Origin: Zeaxanthinibacter enoshimensis
Lineage (GTDB): Bacteria > Bacteroidota > Bacteroidia > Flavobacteriales > Flavobacteriaceae
DNA: 64,000 bases
NCBI RefSeq assembly: GCF_004362865.1
Contig: NZ_SNYI01000002.1
Coordinates: 186,001-250,000 of the forward strand
Direction: 5' to 3'
The notes under the pieces: generated by a model
Databases searched by the model: none
Told to the model about the DNA's origin: nothing
What the model saw: only the letters and a program-made list of their open reading frames with translations
Part shown: positions 54,394-62,866 of the stretch, in pieces
Layout: the number at the start of each line of letters is the position of its first letter
How positions within the stretch are numbered: the first letter of the stretch is position 1
Made by a program: the position numbers and the translations under genes

Positions 54394-55158
54394 CTAGCGA
54401 ATTCTTTTAATAAATTCCCCTGCCGAGCTTGCCCCGTTCTCCGTCAGGTGTTTAATAAAGGCAGAACCAATAATGGCACCGTGGGTATGCCGGGTAGCCT
54501 GGGCGAAAGTCTCAGCGTTACTGATCCCAAAGCCCGCGATCTGCGGATTGCGAAGTTTCATTGCTGCCACCCGCTTAAAGTAGTCTTCCTGTTCCTGTCC
54601 GAAGCCCGTTTTCGCCCCGGTAGTACTTGCAGAACTGACCAGGTACAGAAATCCTTCAGATGCAGCATCGATCTCGCGGATCCGTTCCTGGCTGGTCTGC
54701 GGGGTGATCAGGAATATATTAAGCAGACCGTGTGCTTCAAAGATATCTTTGTATTGCAGTTGGTATTCCCTGAGGGGAAGATCCGGTAATATCAACCCAT
54801 CTATCCCGATCTCCTGGCATTTCTTACAGAATTCTTCAACCCCGTATTGAAGGACGGGGTTAAAATAGCCCATTATGATCAGGGGAATACTCACCTTTTC
54901 CCGGATTTCCTGTAACTGGGAAAACAGCTTTTCCGTGGTCATCCCGTTTTTTAGTGCCTTGGTGGAGCTTTCCTGTATCGTTGGACCATCTGCAAGGGGA
55001 TCGCTGAAAGGCAGCCCAATCTCTACCAGGTCTACTCCGTGCTTTTCCAGTGATTCTATGATCCCGACCGTATCCTCGAGCCGGGGGTATCCCGCCGTGA
55101 AATAAATGGATAATATCTTCTTATCCTCCTGTAGTCTTTTCTGTATCCTGTTCATCAT
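54394..55158 (-). CDS. trpA: Tryptophan synthase alpha chain
   Basis: The 254-residue TIM-barrel subunit cleaves indole-3-glycerol phosphate to indole and glyceraldehyde 3-phosphate. Catalytic Glu46 and Asp57 lie in VEIGLPFSDPLADGPT. The phosphate-binding GFGISNAET and FLYLVSSASTTGAK loop are present. It is the last biosynthetic gene of the trpEGDCFBA operon, 17 nt after trpB. Confidence 0.97.
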   Translation of the reverse strand: MMNRIQKRLQEDKKILSIYFTAGYPRLEDTVGIIESLEKHGVDLVEIGLPFSDPLADGPTIQESSTKALKNGMTTEKLFSQLQEIREKVSIPLIIMGYFNPVLQYGVEEFCKKCQEIGIDGLILPDLPLREYQLQYKDIFEAHGLLNIFLITPQTSQERIREIDAASEGFLYLVSSASTTGAKTGFGQEQEDYFKRVAAMKLRNPQIAGFGISNAETFAQATRHTHGAIIGSAFIKHLTENGASSAGEFIKRIR

Positions 55159-55175
55159 GCTTGTAGCGAAGAGAT

Positions 55176-56357
55176 TTATAATTTAAAATAATCAATATAG
55201 GTTTGCAGATCCTTGTCACCCCTTCCCGAAAGATTGATCACCACCAGGTCGTCTTTCTTGAATTTTCGTTTGTCGAAAATGGCAAATGCATGTGCTGTTT
55301 CAATGGCAGGGATAATGCCTTCCAGTTTTGCCAGCAAACGTCCTGCTTCCATAGCCTCATCGTCGGTGATAGAAATAAATTCACCCCTCCCGGAAGCATA
55401 CAAGTGGGCGTGCATAGGTCCCACTCCCGGGTAATCCAGCCCTGCCGAAATAGAATAGGGTTCCGTGATCTGTCCGTCAGCTGTCTGCATTAGCAAGGTC
55501 TTACTTCCATGGATGATCCCGGTTTTCCCAAGGTAGGAAGTAGCTGCGCTTTCTCCTGAATCCACACCCTTACCGGCAGCTTCTACAGCGATCAGGCCAA
55601 CCTCGGTATCGTCCAGGTAGTGGTAATAGGCCCCGGCAGCATTGCTGCCCCCGCCAACGCATGCTACCACGAAATCCGGTTGTGATCGCCCTTCCTTTTC
55701 CTGTAACTGGGATTTTATCTCGGCCGAGATCACAGACTGGAAACGTGCCACCATATCGGGGTAGGGGTGTGGTCCTACAACAGAGCCTATGATGTAATGA
55801 GTATCTACAGGGTTATTGATCCAATCCCTGATGGCCTCATTGGTGGCATCTTTAAGTGTTCTGCTGCCCGAATTGGCAGCTCTTACCGTAGCACCCAGCA
55901 TCTTCATCCTGGCCACGTTAGGAGCTTGTCTTTCAATATCCACTGCGCCCATATAGACGATACATTCCATTCCCATCAGGGCACAGACGGTAGCTGTTGC
56001 AACCCCGTGCTGCCCGGCCCCGGTTTCCGCGATGATGCGGTTTTTACCCAGGCGTTTTGCCAAAAGGATCTGCCCGATGGTATTATTCACCTTATGCGCC
56101 CCGGTATGGCAAAGATCTTCCCGTTTGAGGTAGATCCTGGCACCGACATGTTCGGAAAGCCTGGCGGCATAATAGAGGGGGGTTGGCCGGCCGACATAGT
56201 CCCGCAGCAATTCATTGAATTCTTTCTCAAACGCAGGATCTTCCATGATCCGGATATACTGCTGCCTGATCTCTTCTGTGTTTGGGTATAGCATTTCAGG
56301 GATATAAGCTCCGCCGAACTCCCCGTAATAACCATTCTCATCTACATTATAAGTCAT
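55176..56357 (-). CDS. trpB: Tryptophan synthase beta chain
   Basis: The 393-residue PLP enzyme condenses indole with serine to form tryptophan. The PLP lysine is Lys89 in [31 protein letters not shown] and the phosphate-binding [10 protein letters not shown] are intact, and its length equals that of the usual TrpB1. It lies 12 nt after trpF. It works with TrpA through an indole tunnel. Confidence 0.98.
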   Translation of the reverse strand: MTYNVDENGYYGEFGGAYIPEMLYPNTEEIRQQYIRIMEDPAFEKEFNELLRDYVGRPTPLYYAARLSEHVGARIYLKREDLCHTGAHKVNNTIGQILLAKRLGKNRIIAETGAGQHGVATATVCALMGMECIVYMGAVDIERQAPNVARMKMLGATVRAANSGSRTLKDATNEAIRDWINNPVDTHYIIGSVVGPHPYPDMVARFQSVISAEIKSQLQEKEGRSQPDFVVACVGGGSNAAGAYYHYLDDTEVGLIAVEAAGKGVDSGESAATSYLGKTGIIHGSKTLLMQTADGQITEPYSISAGLDYPGVGPMHAHLYASGRGEFISITDDEAMEAGRLLAKLEGIIPAIETAHAFAIFDKRKFKKDDLVVINLSGRGDKDLQTYIDYFKL

Positions 56358-56369
56358 CGTAAAATAATT

Positions 56370-56999
56370 TTAGCGCCCTTGGGCGAGTCTTTTTTTAAAT
56401 TTTGTCAGATCCGCTACTTTTTTCTCGCCAGGCCTCGATTCAAACCTGCTGTTCACATCCAGGGCATGACATTTTCCGGCTTCCGGTCTGTGCATGAACT
56501 CAAAAAGTGAATCAATATCTCCGGGCCCGATCCCGCCGGACAGGAAGTAAGGTTTGTCGGAGGGGTAATCGGAGAGCAGTTCCCAGTCGAAGGAAAAACT
56601 GTTCCCCCCGGGAAGTTTACCCTTGGTGTCAAACAGGTAAAAATCACATACCGCTTCGTAAGGGCCTAGTTGTTCAAAATTAAAGGAAGCCCCGACGGAA
56701 AAAGCTTTAATTACAGGTATCTCCAGTTGGGTTGCAGCTCTAAATTCCTTGCAAAAAGAAGGACTTTCATTACCGTGAAGCTGTACCATGTGCAATCCGA
56801 ATTCTTTAATCTTTTCCAGGATCTCCTCCAAGGAGGCGTCTACAAAGACACCTACTTTTTTGACACCAGACGGTAACTCGGGTATTGTTCCCCGGAAAAC
56901 ACGACTGGATGGTTCCCAGAAAATAAAACCCAGGTAATCCGGCTTTAGTGCGGCAACTTCAGCCGTGTTATGGTTCATCCCGCAGATCTTCAGTTTCAT
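56370..56999 (-). CDS. trpF: Phosphoribosylanthranilate isomerase
   Basis: The 209-residue barrel protein begins MKLKICGMNHNTAEVA with the catalytic Cys in KICGM. Further motifs are YLGFIFWEPSSR, HMVQLHGNESP, DTKGKLPGGNSFSFDW and ALDVNSRFESRPGEKK. It isomerises phosphoribosylanthranilate to the carboxyphenylamino deoxyribulose phosphate. Its ATG overlaps the trpC stop by 4 nt, indicating translational coupling. Confidence 0.96.
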   Translation of the reverse strand: MKLKICGMNHNTAEVAALKPDYLGFIFWEPSSRVFRGTIPELPSGVKKVGVFVDASLEEILEKIKEFGLHMVQLHGNESPSFCKEFRAATQLEIPVIKAFSVGASFNFEQLGPYEAVCDFYLFDTKGKLPGGNSFSFDWELLSDYPSDKPYFLSGGIGPGDIDSLFEFMHRPEAGKCHALDVNSRFESRPGEKKVADLTKFKKRLAQGR

Positions 57000-57781
57000 G
57001 AGTTCAGATCTTTTATGAAGCCGGAAGCTGCCGCTCCCGGATCTGTTGTCTTCATGAAATTTTCACCTACCAGGAAGCCCCGGTAGCCGTATTCCCGTAA
57101 ATCTTTAATGGCTGCCGTATCGCTGATCCCACTTTCTGAAACCTTGACAAATTCATCAGGGATGTGTGCCGCAAGTTCCTTGCTGGTATCCAAACTGACT
57201 TCAAAGGTCTTTAAGTTCCTGTTATTGACTCCAAGCATATCCAGGCTGGGCATCAGGGATTTTTCAAGCTCCTCCAGGTTATGAACTTCCAGCAGGACTT
57301 CCAGCCCAAGGTCCTGGGCAAAAAGGGATAGTTCCCTGATCCTTTGCCGGGTGAGTACCGCGGCGATAAGCAGGATCACATCAGCTCCATACGCTTTGGC
57401 TTCAAGCAGCTGGTATTCGTCCACGATGAATTCCTTGCGCAACAAAGGGGTCTGAACAGACGCCCGTGCGACCAGCAGGTCTTCCAGCGAGCCTCCAAAA
57501 TAAGGGGTATCGGTGAGAACGGATATTCCACAGACCCCGGCTTCTTCGTATCCTTTGACCACCTCCCAAACTTTGGTATCGTGGTTGATGACTGCCTTTG
57601 ATGGGGACCTTCTTTTATGCTCTGCAATAATACCGCTACTGCTATGCCGTAATGCATTTGACAGTGAAAAGGCGGGTCTTGCAAAGAGCATTGCCTGTTC
57701 CAGCTGAACCGGAGGAACCAGGCTTTTCTTAAATGCAACCTCGCGTTCCTTATCCACTATGATGTTATCCAGTATGTTCAT
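56996..57781 (-). CDS. trpC: Indole-3-glycerol phosphate synthase
   Basis: The 261-residue enzyme closes the indole ring. Characteristic segments are IIAEHKRRSPSKAVI, SVLTDTPYFGGSLEDL, LLRKEFIVDEYQLLEAKAYG, LGVNNRNLKTFEV and VSESGISD. It overlaps both trpD (4 nt upstream) and trpF (4 nt downstream). trpC and trpF are separate here, unlike the fused E. coli gene. Confidence 0.97.
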   Translation of the reverse strand: MNILDNIIVDKEREVAFKKSLVPPVQLEQAMLFARPAFSLSNALRHSSSGIIAEHKRRSPSKAVINHDTKVWEVVKGYEEAGVCGISVLTDTPYFGGSLEDLLVARASVQTPLLRKEFIVDEYQLLEAKAYGADVILLIAAVLTRQRIRELSLFAQDLGLEVLLEVHNLEELEKSLMPSLDMLGVNNRNLKTFEVSLDTSKELAAHIPDEFVKVSESGISDTAAIKDLREYGYRGFLVGENFMKTTDPGAAASGFIKDLNS

Positions 57782-58773
57782 CGCTTACTTACTTCTTGCA
57801 GTTTCCTGAGCGACTGCAGGGCCCTGCCACTCATTAAAGATTCTTTTGCTTTCTCAAAACCCGCTTTCGGGCTGCTGTGTTCAGCAGTTGCTATAGCGAT
57901 CCCTGCATTCGCACAGACGACATTATTCTGGGCTTCTGTACCTTTTCCCTGGAGGATATCGAGGAAGATGCTCGCAGACCCGGCAATATCGCTTCCTCCT
58001 TCAATGGCCCTGGCCGCAACAGGCTCTACCCCGAAATCGGCAGGCTCTAACATGGCTTCGGTTTGGTTAGAAATAGTCTTGGTGGTGCCTGTCAGGGAGA
58101 TCTCGTCATAGCCATCCAGGGCGTGGAGCACGGTAAAATTCTTATCCGTGTTCTGGTAGAGATACCCGTACATACGGGCCAGTTCCAGGTTGAAAACCCC
58201 GACGATCTGGTTCTTAGGGAAAGCGGGATTTACCATAGGTCCCAGCATATTGAAAAAGGTCTTTACGGCAAGTTCCCTGCGGATGGGGGCCACATTTTTC
58301 ATGGCGGGGTGAAAGAGGGGTGCGTGCAGTACACAGATGCCCGCTTCATCCAGGGACCTTTTCAAAAAATCTTTTTCATTACTGAATTTGATCCCGAGGT
58401 ATTCCATGACGTTACTGCTGCCACAAGTAGACGATACACCGTAGTTGCCATGTTTGGTCACCGGGATACCTGTCCCGGCTGTAACAAAAGAAGCCAGGGT
58501 AGAAATGTTGAAAGTGTCTTTCCCGTCCCCACCGGTCCCACAGAGGTCTATAGGGTCGTATTCTGAAAGGTCTACGGCATGGCACAGATCAAGCAGGGCA
58601 TCCCGGAACCCCTCAAGTTCGTCTATCGTAACACTTCGCATCATATATACGGTGAGAAAGGCAGCGATCTGGCTCGAATTATATTCGCCGTTAGCAATAT
58701 TCACAAGTACCTGCCGTGCATCCTCCTTGGAGAGCACATCGTAATTGATCAGCCTGTTGAGGATTGTCTTCAT
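57778..58773 (-). CDS. trpD: Anthranilate phosphoribosyltransferase
   Basis: The 331-residue transferase joins anthranilate to PRPP. The PRPP and metal site CGTGGDGKDTFNIST and the following KHGNYGVSSTCGSSNV are intact. NMLGPMVNPAFP and YDEISLTG complete the pattern. It is a stand-alone TrpD not fused to TrpG. It overlaps trpG by 4 nt and trpC by 4 nt. Confidence 0.97.
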   Translation of the reverse strand: MKTILNRLINYDVLSKEDARQVLVNIANGEYNSSQIAAFLTVYMMRSVTIDELEGFRDALLDLCHAVDLSEYDPIDLCGTGGDGKDTFNISTLASFVTAGTGIPVTKHGNYGVSSTCGSSNVMEYLGIKFSNEKDFLKRSLDEAGICVLHAPLFHPAMKNVAPIRRELAVKTFFNMLGPMVNPAFPKNQIVGVFNLELARMYGYLYQNTDKNFTVLHALDGYDEISLTGTTKTISNQTEAMLEPADFGVEPVAARAIEGGSDIAGSASIFLDILQGKGTEAQNNVVCANAGIAIATAEHSSPKAGFEKAKESLMSGRALQSLRKLQEVSKR

Positions 58774-59372
58774 GATTTTGCCTGTTTTTTATTCCCGGCA
58801 GTCTGTGCGCCGGATTTTACCCAGTTCTCTAATAATTCCTTTCCGTGCGGGGTGAGAACCGATTCGGGATGAAACTGAACTGCCCTTACATCGTATTCCT
58901 TGTGCCTGAGCGACATTACCTGCCCGTCTTCGGCAACCGAGGTAGCTTCCAGGCATTCAGGTAAGTCCGGGTTCACTACCCAGGAATGGTAACGACCAAC
59001 TTCGAGGGTGGTGGGCAGGTTCTTGAATAGTACATCATCACCCAAAACTTTTATTCGCGTTGCAACACCGTGGTAAACCTGGTCCAGGTTGATCAGGCTG
59101 CCGCCAAATACTTCCCCTATAGCTTGCTGGCCCAGGCAAACCCCAAAGATGCTCTTGGTAGGGGCATACCGGGCAATGATCTCTTTTAACAACCCGGCCT
59201 CATCAGGAATTCCGGGCCCGGGTGAAAGTACGATCTTATCAAAGGCCTCAACATCTTCCAGTTTCAGCTGATCATTACGCTTTACGATCACTTCACAATC
59301 CATGGCTTCCAGGTAATGTACCAGGTTGTAGGTAAAACTGTCGTAATTGTCTATGACTAATATTCTTTTCAT
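58770..59372 (-). CDS. trpG: Anthranilate synthase component II
   Basis: The class I glutamine amidotransferase (200 aa) supplies ammonia to TrpE. The nucleophile Cys79 is in GVCLGQQAIGE, with the His and Glu of the triad in VQFHPESVLT. The start MKRILVIDNYDSFTYNLVHYL-type sequence is typical. It lies 20 nt after trpE. In many Bacteroidota the same subunit could also serve aminodeoxychorismate synthase. Confidence 0.96.
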   Translation of the reverse strand: MKRILVIDNYDSFTYNLVHYLEAMDCEVIVKRNDQLKLEDVEAFDKIVLSPGPGIPDEAGLLKEIIARYAPTKSIFGVCLGQQAIGEVFGGSLINLDQVYHGVATRIKVLGDDVLFKNLPTTLEVGRYHSWVVNPDLPECLEATSVAEDGQVMSLRHKEYDVRAVQFHPESVLTPHGKELLENWVKSGAQTAGNKKQAKS

Positions 59373-59392
59373 TTCTTCAGCTGCTAATAGGG

Positions 59393-60790
59393 TTATATGG
59401 TTTCAGCTATTTCCATCGCTTTATTGAGGGCACCGAGTTTATTATATACTTCCTGTAGTTCGGAAGCGGGTGAGGAAGCAGCTACCAGGCCTGCCCCGGC
59501 CTGGTAATGCAATTCATGGTTCTTGCTTAAAAAAGTGCGGATCATAATTGCATGGTTAAAATTCCCTTTAAAATCCATGAACCCGATCGCTCCGCCGTAA
59601 TAGGCACGGTTAGTGGGCTCGTAATCCTCTATCAGTTGCATAGCCCTGTGTTTAGGCGCCCCGCTGAGCGTACCAGCCGGGAATGTATCGGCTACCACTT
59701 CCATGGTTGGGGTATTCTTTTTCTTAAATGCCGTTACTTTGGACACCAGGTGGATGACGTGGGAGAAATACTGCACTTCCTTATAGTTCTCTACGATCAC
59801 GTTCTTACCGTGCCTGCTGAGATCGTTCCGCGCAAGGTCTACCAGCATAACATGCTCACTGTTTTCCTTGGCATCTTCTGTCAGCTTCTTGGCAAGCCTT
59901 GCATCCTCCTCGTCATTCCCGGTTCGCTTAAATGTTCCGGCAATAGGGTGTATCTCGGCCTTTCCTTCATTCACTACCAGCTGCGCTTCCGGGGAGCTGC
60001 CAAAGATCTTAAAGTTCCCGTAATCAAAATAAAAGAGGTAAGGGGAGGGGTTGACCGATCGGAGCGCCCTGTAAACATTGAATTCGTCTCCCTTGAATCG
60101 CTGGGAAAACCTTTTGGATAGCACCAGCTGGAACACATCCCCGCGGCCACAGTGTTTCTTAGCGATCTCTACCTTCTCCATATACGCGGCATCACTTAGG
60201 TTAGAAGCAGCCTCGCCTTCACGCCTGAAATCAAAGGCAGCAAAATTCTTCACATTCAGGATCCGCTCCAGTTCGGGAATGTTATTACCGGTATCATAGC
60301 AATGAGCAAAAAGGTAAGCCTCGTTCTTAAAATGATTGATCGCTATGATATTCTGGTACACCGCGTAATAAATATCCGGGATGTCCAGGTTCCCGTCTTT
60401 TTTACGGATGGCCACGTCCTCAAAATACCGGACAGCATCGTAGGCCATATAGCCGAATAAACCGTTGTTGATGAATTTAAAACCATTACTTTCCGCCTCG
60501 AACTGCTGGCTGAAATCATGGATGATCGCCGGAATATCATCGCTGGCAGTTATGGCTTTTTCCTTACTGCTCCCGTCGGGGAATTTCCAGTAGACCTTTT
60601 CGTCCTGAACTTTGATAGAGGCAATGGGGTTGCAACAGACATAGGAAAAGGTGTTGTCATTGGCCCGGTAGTCACTACTTTCCAGGAGCAGGCTGTGCGG
60701 GAAACGGTCCCTGATCTTCAGGTAAACACTGACCGGGGTAATTGTATCTGCCAGGATTTTCTTATGATGCGTTTTTAGTTGGTAAGCCAT
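59393..60790 (-). CDS. trpE: Anthranilate synthase component I
   Basis: The 465-residue chorismate-utilising enzyme makes anthranilate. The tryptophan feedback site LLES is at residues 35-38 (HSLLLESSDY). The catalytic block holds FQLVLSKRF, IAGTFKRTG, MLVDLARNDLSRHG, FPAGTLSGAPK and YYGGAIGFMD. It opens the trpEGDCFBA operon. Upstream, between 60845 and 60975, lie a Trp-rich leader peptide and a terminator hairpin. Expression is therefore probably controlled by attenuation, as well as activity by feedback. Confidence 0.97.
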   Translation of the reverse strand: MAYQLKTHHKKILADTITPVSVYLKIRDRFPHSLLLESSDYRANDNTFSYVCCNPIASIKVQDEKVYWKFPDGSSKEKAITASDDIPAIIHDFSQQFEAESNGFKFINNGLFGYMAYDAVRYFEDVAIRKKDGNLDIPDIYYAVYQNIIAINHFKNEAYLFAHCYDTGNNIPELERILNVKNFAAFDFRREGEAASNLSDAAYMEKVEIAKKHCGRGDVFQLVLSKRFSQRFKGDEFNVYRALRSVNPSPYLFYFDYGNFKIFGSSPEAQLVVNEGKAEIHPIAGTFKRTGNDEEDARLAKKLTEDAKENSEHVMLVDLARNDLSRHGKNVIVENYKEVQYFSHVIHLVSKVTAFKKKNTPTMEVVADTFPAGTLSGAPKHRAMQLIEDYEPTNRAYYGGAIGFMDFKGNFNHAIMIRTFLSKNHELHYQAGAGLVAASSPASELQEVYNKLGALNKAMEIAETI

Positions 60791-60844
60791 ATTCTGGTCT
60801 TAGGCGTTTCTAATCAATTGTATTTTCACAAAACGTTATAAATG

Positions 60845-60878
60845 CAAAAAGGCTTGTCGTGATTGACAAGCCTTTTTG
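60845..60878 (-). terminator. trp operon attenuator hairpin
   Basis: On the minus strand AAAAAGGCTTGTC pairs with GACAAGCCTTTTT over 13 bp with a 6-nt loop and a T run. It ends 54 nt before the trpE start, in the leader and not between genes. The upstream segment 60871-60896 can form a competing hairpin (CCTTGTA with TACAA and GG) that would take up part of its 5' arm. Confidence 0.85.
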
Positions 60879-60905
60879 TACAGTACAGATACAAGGGTGC
60901 TCAGC

Positions 60906-60962
60906 TCACGACGTTTGACGTAAGTTCTTCCACCACCATGTATGTACTGTAGATATTTTCAT
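60906..60962 (-). CDS. trpL: trp leader peptide with three tandem Trp codons
   Basis: An 18-codon frame reads MKISTVHTWWWKNLRQTS and stops with TGA. Three successive TGG codons are at 60930-60938. It lies 28 nt before the attenuator hairpin and 116 nt before trpE. A 9-nt segment within its first codons (60943-60951) is an exact complement of 60879-60887, next to the terminator. A ribosome stalled on the Trp codons would mask this segment. The layout is that of ribosome-mediated attenuation as known from enteric bacteria. Confidence 0.85.
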   Translation of the reverse strand: MKISTVHTWWWKNLRQTS

Positions 60963-60967
60963 AGCCT

Positions 60968-60975
60968 CAAATATA
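60968..60975 (-). promoter_or_regulatory. -7 box of the trp operon
   Basis: TATATTTG on the minus strand matches TAnnTTTG and ends 5 nt before the leader-peptide ATG. The transcript would begin at or very near that ATG, so the leader peptide is probably translated from a leaderless mRNA. I see no clear -33 element. Confidence 0.55.
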
Positions 60976-61007
60976 GAAAGGAATTTTTTAAATATCACCC
61001 GGGCTTC

Positions 61008-61042
61008 AAAAAAAAATCCGGATCCCTTGAAAGGATCCGGAT
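61008..61042 (-). terminator. Terminator of marR-yceI operon
   Basis: ATCCGGATCC (61016-61025) and GGATCCGGAT (61033-61042) form a perfect 10-bp stem. On the minus strand nine T follow. It separates yceI from the trp promoter. Confidence 0.9.
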
Positions 61043-61058
61043 CTGTTATTGCTTTTTA

Positions 61059-61637
61059 TTAGAATTGCAGGTCTACGACCAGGTCAAATTCGTCATATAT
61101 GGTCTTGTCACCAAGGTTATCAAAGAAACTGCCGGAACCGTAACGTACATTGTACTCCGCACGGTCTACTTTTAGTGTTGCGGTTGCTTTGTTACCATAG
61201 ACAGACATATCAAAAGTAATCGGTTTGGTAATACCTTTAATGGTAAGGTCGCCGGTTACTTCGTAAGAGTTCTTTCCGTTGGCCTTCACATCGGTAATTA
61301 CCAGTTTAGATTTAGGAAACTGTGAAACGGCAAAGAAATCTTCAGATTTTAGGTGGCCTTCAAGTTTTCCTTTAGATTCGCCTTCGAGGTCTGTTGCAAT
61401 GAGAGAGGTCATATCTACCGTAAATTCACCCCCGGTGAGTTTATCGCCGTCAAAAACCAGGGCGCCATTCTCCAATGCTACTTCTCCATAATGGGAACCG
61501 GTCACTTTATAGGCTTTCCATGTTACCGTGCTTTTATCCGTTTTAACTTCTTTCTTTACTTCTTCCACTGGGTTAGTGGTGTTGGCCGATACTCCGGTTA
61601 CGATGGCAAGGGCCAGGATCAATGCATTCTTTTTCAT
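61059..61637 (-). CDS. YceI family periplasmic protein
   Basis: The 192-residue protein has a signal peptide (MKKNALILALAIVTGVSA) and the YceI lipocalin-like fold: KSTVTWKAYKVTGSHYGEVAL, GGEFTVDMTSL, HLKSEDFFAVSQFPKSKLVI, VTGDLTIKGITKPI and DRAEYNVRYGSGSFFDNLGDK. Members bind isoprenoid or fatty amide ligands in the periplasm and are often induced by acid or osmotic stress. It follows a MarR regulator gene by 17 nt, so it is probably controlled by that regulator. Confidence 0.94.
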   Translation of the reverse strand: MKKNALILALAIVTGVSANTTNPVEEVKKEVKTDKSTVTWKAYKVTGSHYGEVALENGALVFDGDKLTGGEFTVDMTSLIATDLEGESKGKLEGHLKSEDFFAVSQFPKSKLVITDVKANGKNSYEVTGDLTIKGITKPITFDMSVYGNKATATLKVDRAEYNVRYGSGSFFDNLGDKTIYDEFDLVVDLQF

Positions 61638-61654
61638 TTTTGTTGTTTTAGGGT

Positions 61655-62101
61655 TTAAAATTTATCTAACAGGTTGTTTAAGTGTACTAAATCGTCTTTT
61701 GAGAAATCAGCTAACAGGTCCTTTTCCGTATTATTGATTATTCGGTCCAATTCCAGCAGCAGCTCTTTACCTTCTTTCGTAATGGTGATCTCTATTTTCC
61801 GGCGGTTACTGGGACATACTTCCCGGTTAACGAGTCCTTTGACCAGTAATTTGTCCACCAGCCTGGTGGTGTTACTCTGTTTAGAGACCATCCGTTCATT
61901 AAGGGTCTGTAAATTTGCTGCTTTTCCTTTCTGACCTCTCAGGATCCTCAGAACATTGAATTGTTGTAGTGAAATCTCATATTCTTTCAGGGCACTCGCA
62001 TACTGTTCGTTTACCTTATTATACACCAGTATCAGATGTATCAGGGACCGACTTTCCAGGGCGATTGGTTTTTCCGTTTTAAGAATTTGTTCTACATTCA
62101 T
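61655..62101 (-). CDS. MarR family transcriptional regulator
   Basis: The 148-residue protein (from ATG 62101) has the MarR winged-helix pattern: LQQFNVLRILRG, LNERMVSKQSNTTRLVDKLLVKGLV and the wing CPSNRRKIEITITKEGKELL. It forms an operon with yceI and probably represses both. A perfect 12-bp palindrome overlaps its own promoter. A longer reading from 62140 would extend into the promoter and is rejected. The inducer is unknown. Confidence 0.92.
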   Translation of the reverse strand: MNVEQILKTEKPIALESRSLIHLILVYNKVNEQYASALKEYEISLQQFNVLRILRGQKGKAANLQTLNERMVSKQSNTTRLVDKLLVKGLVNREVCPSNRRKIEITITKEGKELLLELDRIINNTEKDLLADFSKDDLVHLNNLLDKF

Positions 62102-62114
62102 GTCAATACAACAA

Positions 62115-62153
62115 TTGTATATACAAATGTAATACTTCAACGCTAATTGTCAA
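62115..62153 (-). promoter_or_regulatory. marR-yceI promoter with overlapping palindromic operator
   Basis: On the minus strand TTG (62151-62153), 19 nt, then TACATTTG (62124-62131) is an ideal Bacteroidota promoter. The palindrome TTGTATATACAA (62115-62126) covers the 3' end of the -7 box and the expected start of transcription, as an autoregulatory MarR operator would. Confidence 0.65.
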
Positions 62154-62230
62154 GTGTCATCCCGATAAATTTTTGTTAAATTCTTATGGCAGTTGGAGTC
62201 TATACTTAATTTTAAATAGAAAAGACACAG

Positions 62231-62866
62231 ATGAAGATCACATTTACCTGGTTAGCTCTCTTGCTGGTATTGTCAGGTTGTAAGCCGGAGGCACAGAAAG
62301 ACACCATGGATTTCTTAGAGACCAAACCTCCGAAGAACAGGGTGGAGGGAAAAGGTTTCAGTATCCCGGTATACGATTTTGAAGGCCTGGAATCGCTCCT
62401 TCACCAAGACGATGAATATACCTATGTGATCAATTTCTGGGCGACCTGGTGCGCACCCTGTATTGCAGAACTGCCGTTTTTTGAAAGACTGGGAACGGCT
62501 TACCAGGATGAAAAGGTCCGGGTGGTACTCGTAAACCTGGATATGGCTAAAATGTGGGAAACTCACCTGGTACCTTTCCTGGAAAAACGGGAAATGAGAT
62601 CGTACGTCGTGGTCCTGCAAGACCCGAAGCAAAACAGCTGGATTCCTAAGGTGTACAAAGACTGGTCCGGGGCGATCCCTGCTACCTTGATCTACAACAG
62701 CGGACTTCGCAAGTTTTACGAGAAACCTTTCAGTTATGAGGAATTGCAATCAGAGTTAAATAACTTCTTAAAAACTAAAACCCATGAGAATCCCGATCAC
62801 ACTACTGACATTAGGAGTGGCACTCCTGGTACTGGCATTCAGCCCCCGGCAGCCGGAAACAGCTAA
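62231..62866 (+). CDS. TlpA-like thioredoxin-fold lipoprotein
   Basis: The 211-residue protein has a lipoprotein signal (LALLLVLSGC) and a thioredoxin domain with active site WCAPC in INFWATWCAPCIAELPFF and the cis-Pro loop in GAIPATLIYN. It probably reduces disulfides in the periplasm. The domain is complete at about residue 183 (ELNNFLK). The last ~28 residues (HENPDHTTDIRSG onward) look unlike the family and overlap the next gene by 83 nt in another frame, so the stop may have been lost or the tail may be recent. Confidence 0.9.
   Translation: MKITFTWLALLLVLSGCKPEAQKDTMDFLETKPPKNRVEGKGFSIPVYDFEGLESLLHQDDEYTYVINFWATWCAPCIAELPFFERLGTAYQDEKVRVVLVNLDMAKMWETHLVPFLEKREMRSYVVVLQDPKQNSWIPKVYKDWSGAIPATLIYNSGLRKFYEKPFSYEELQSELNNFLKTKTHENPDHTTDIRSGTPGTGIQPPAAGNS

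Noticed and set aside
62102-62140. Extended MarR start
   Set aside because: It runs back through the operator and -7 box; the family-like start is MNVEQILK at 62101.
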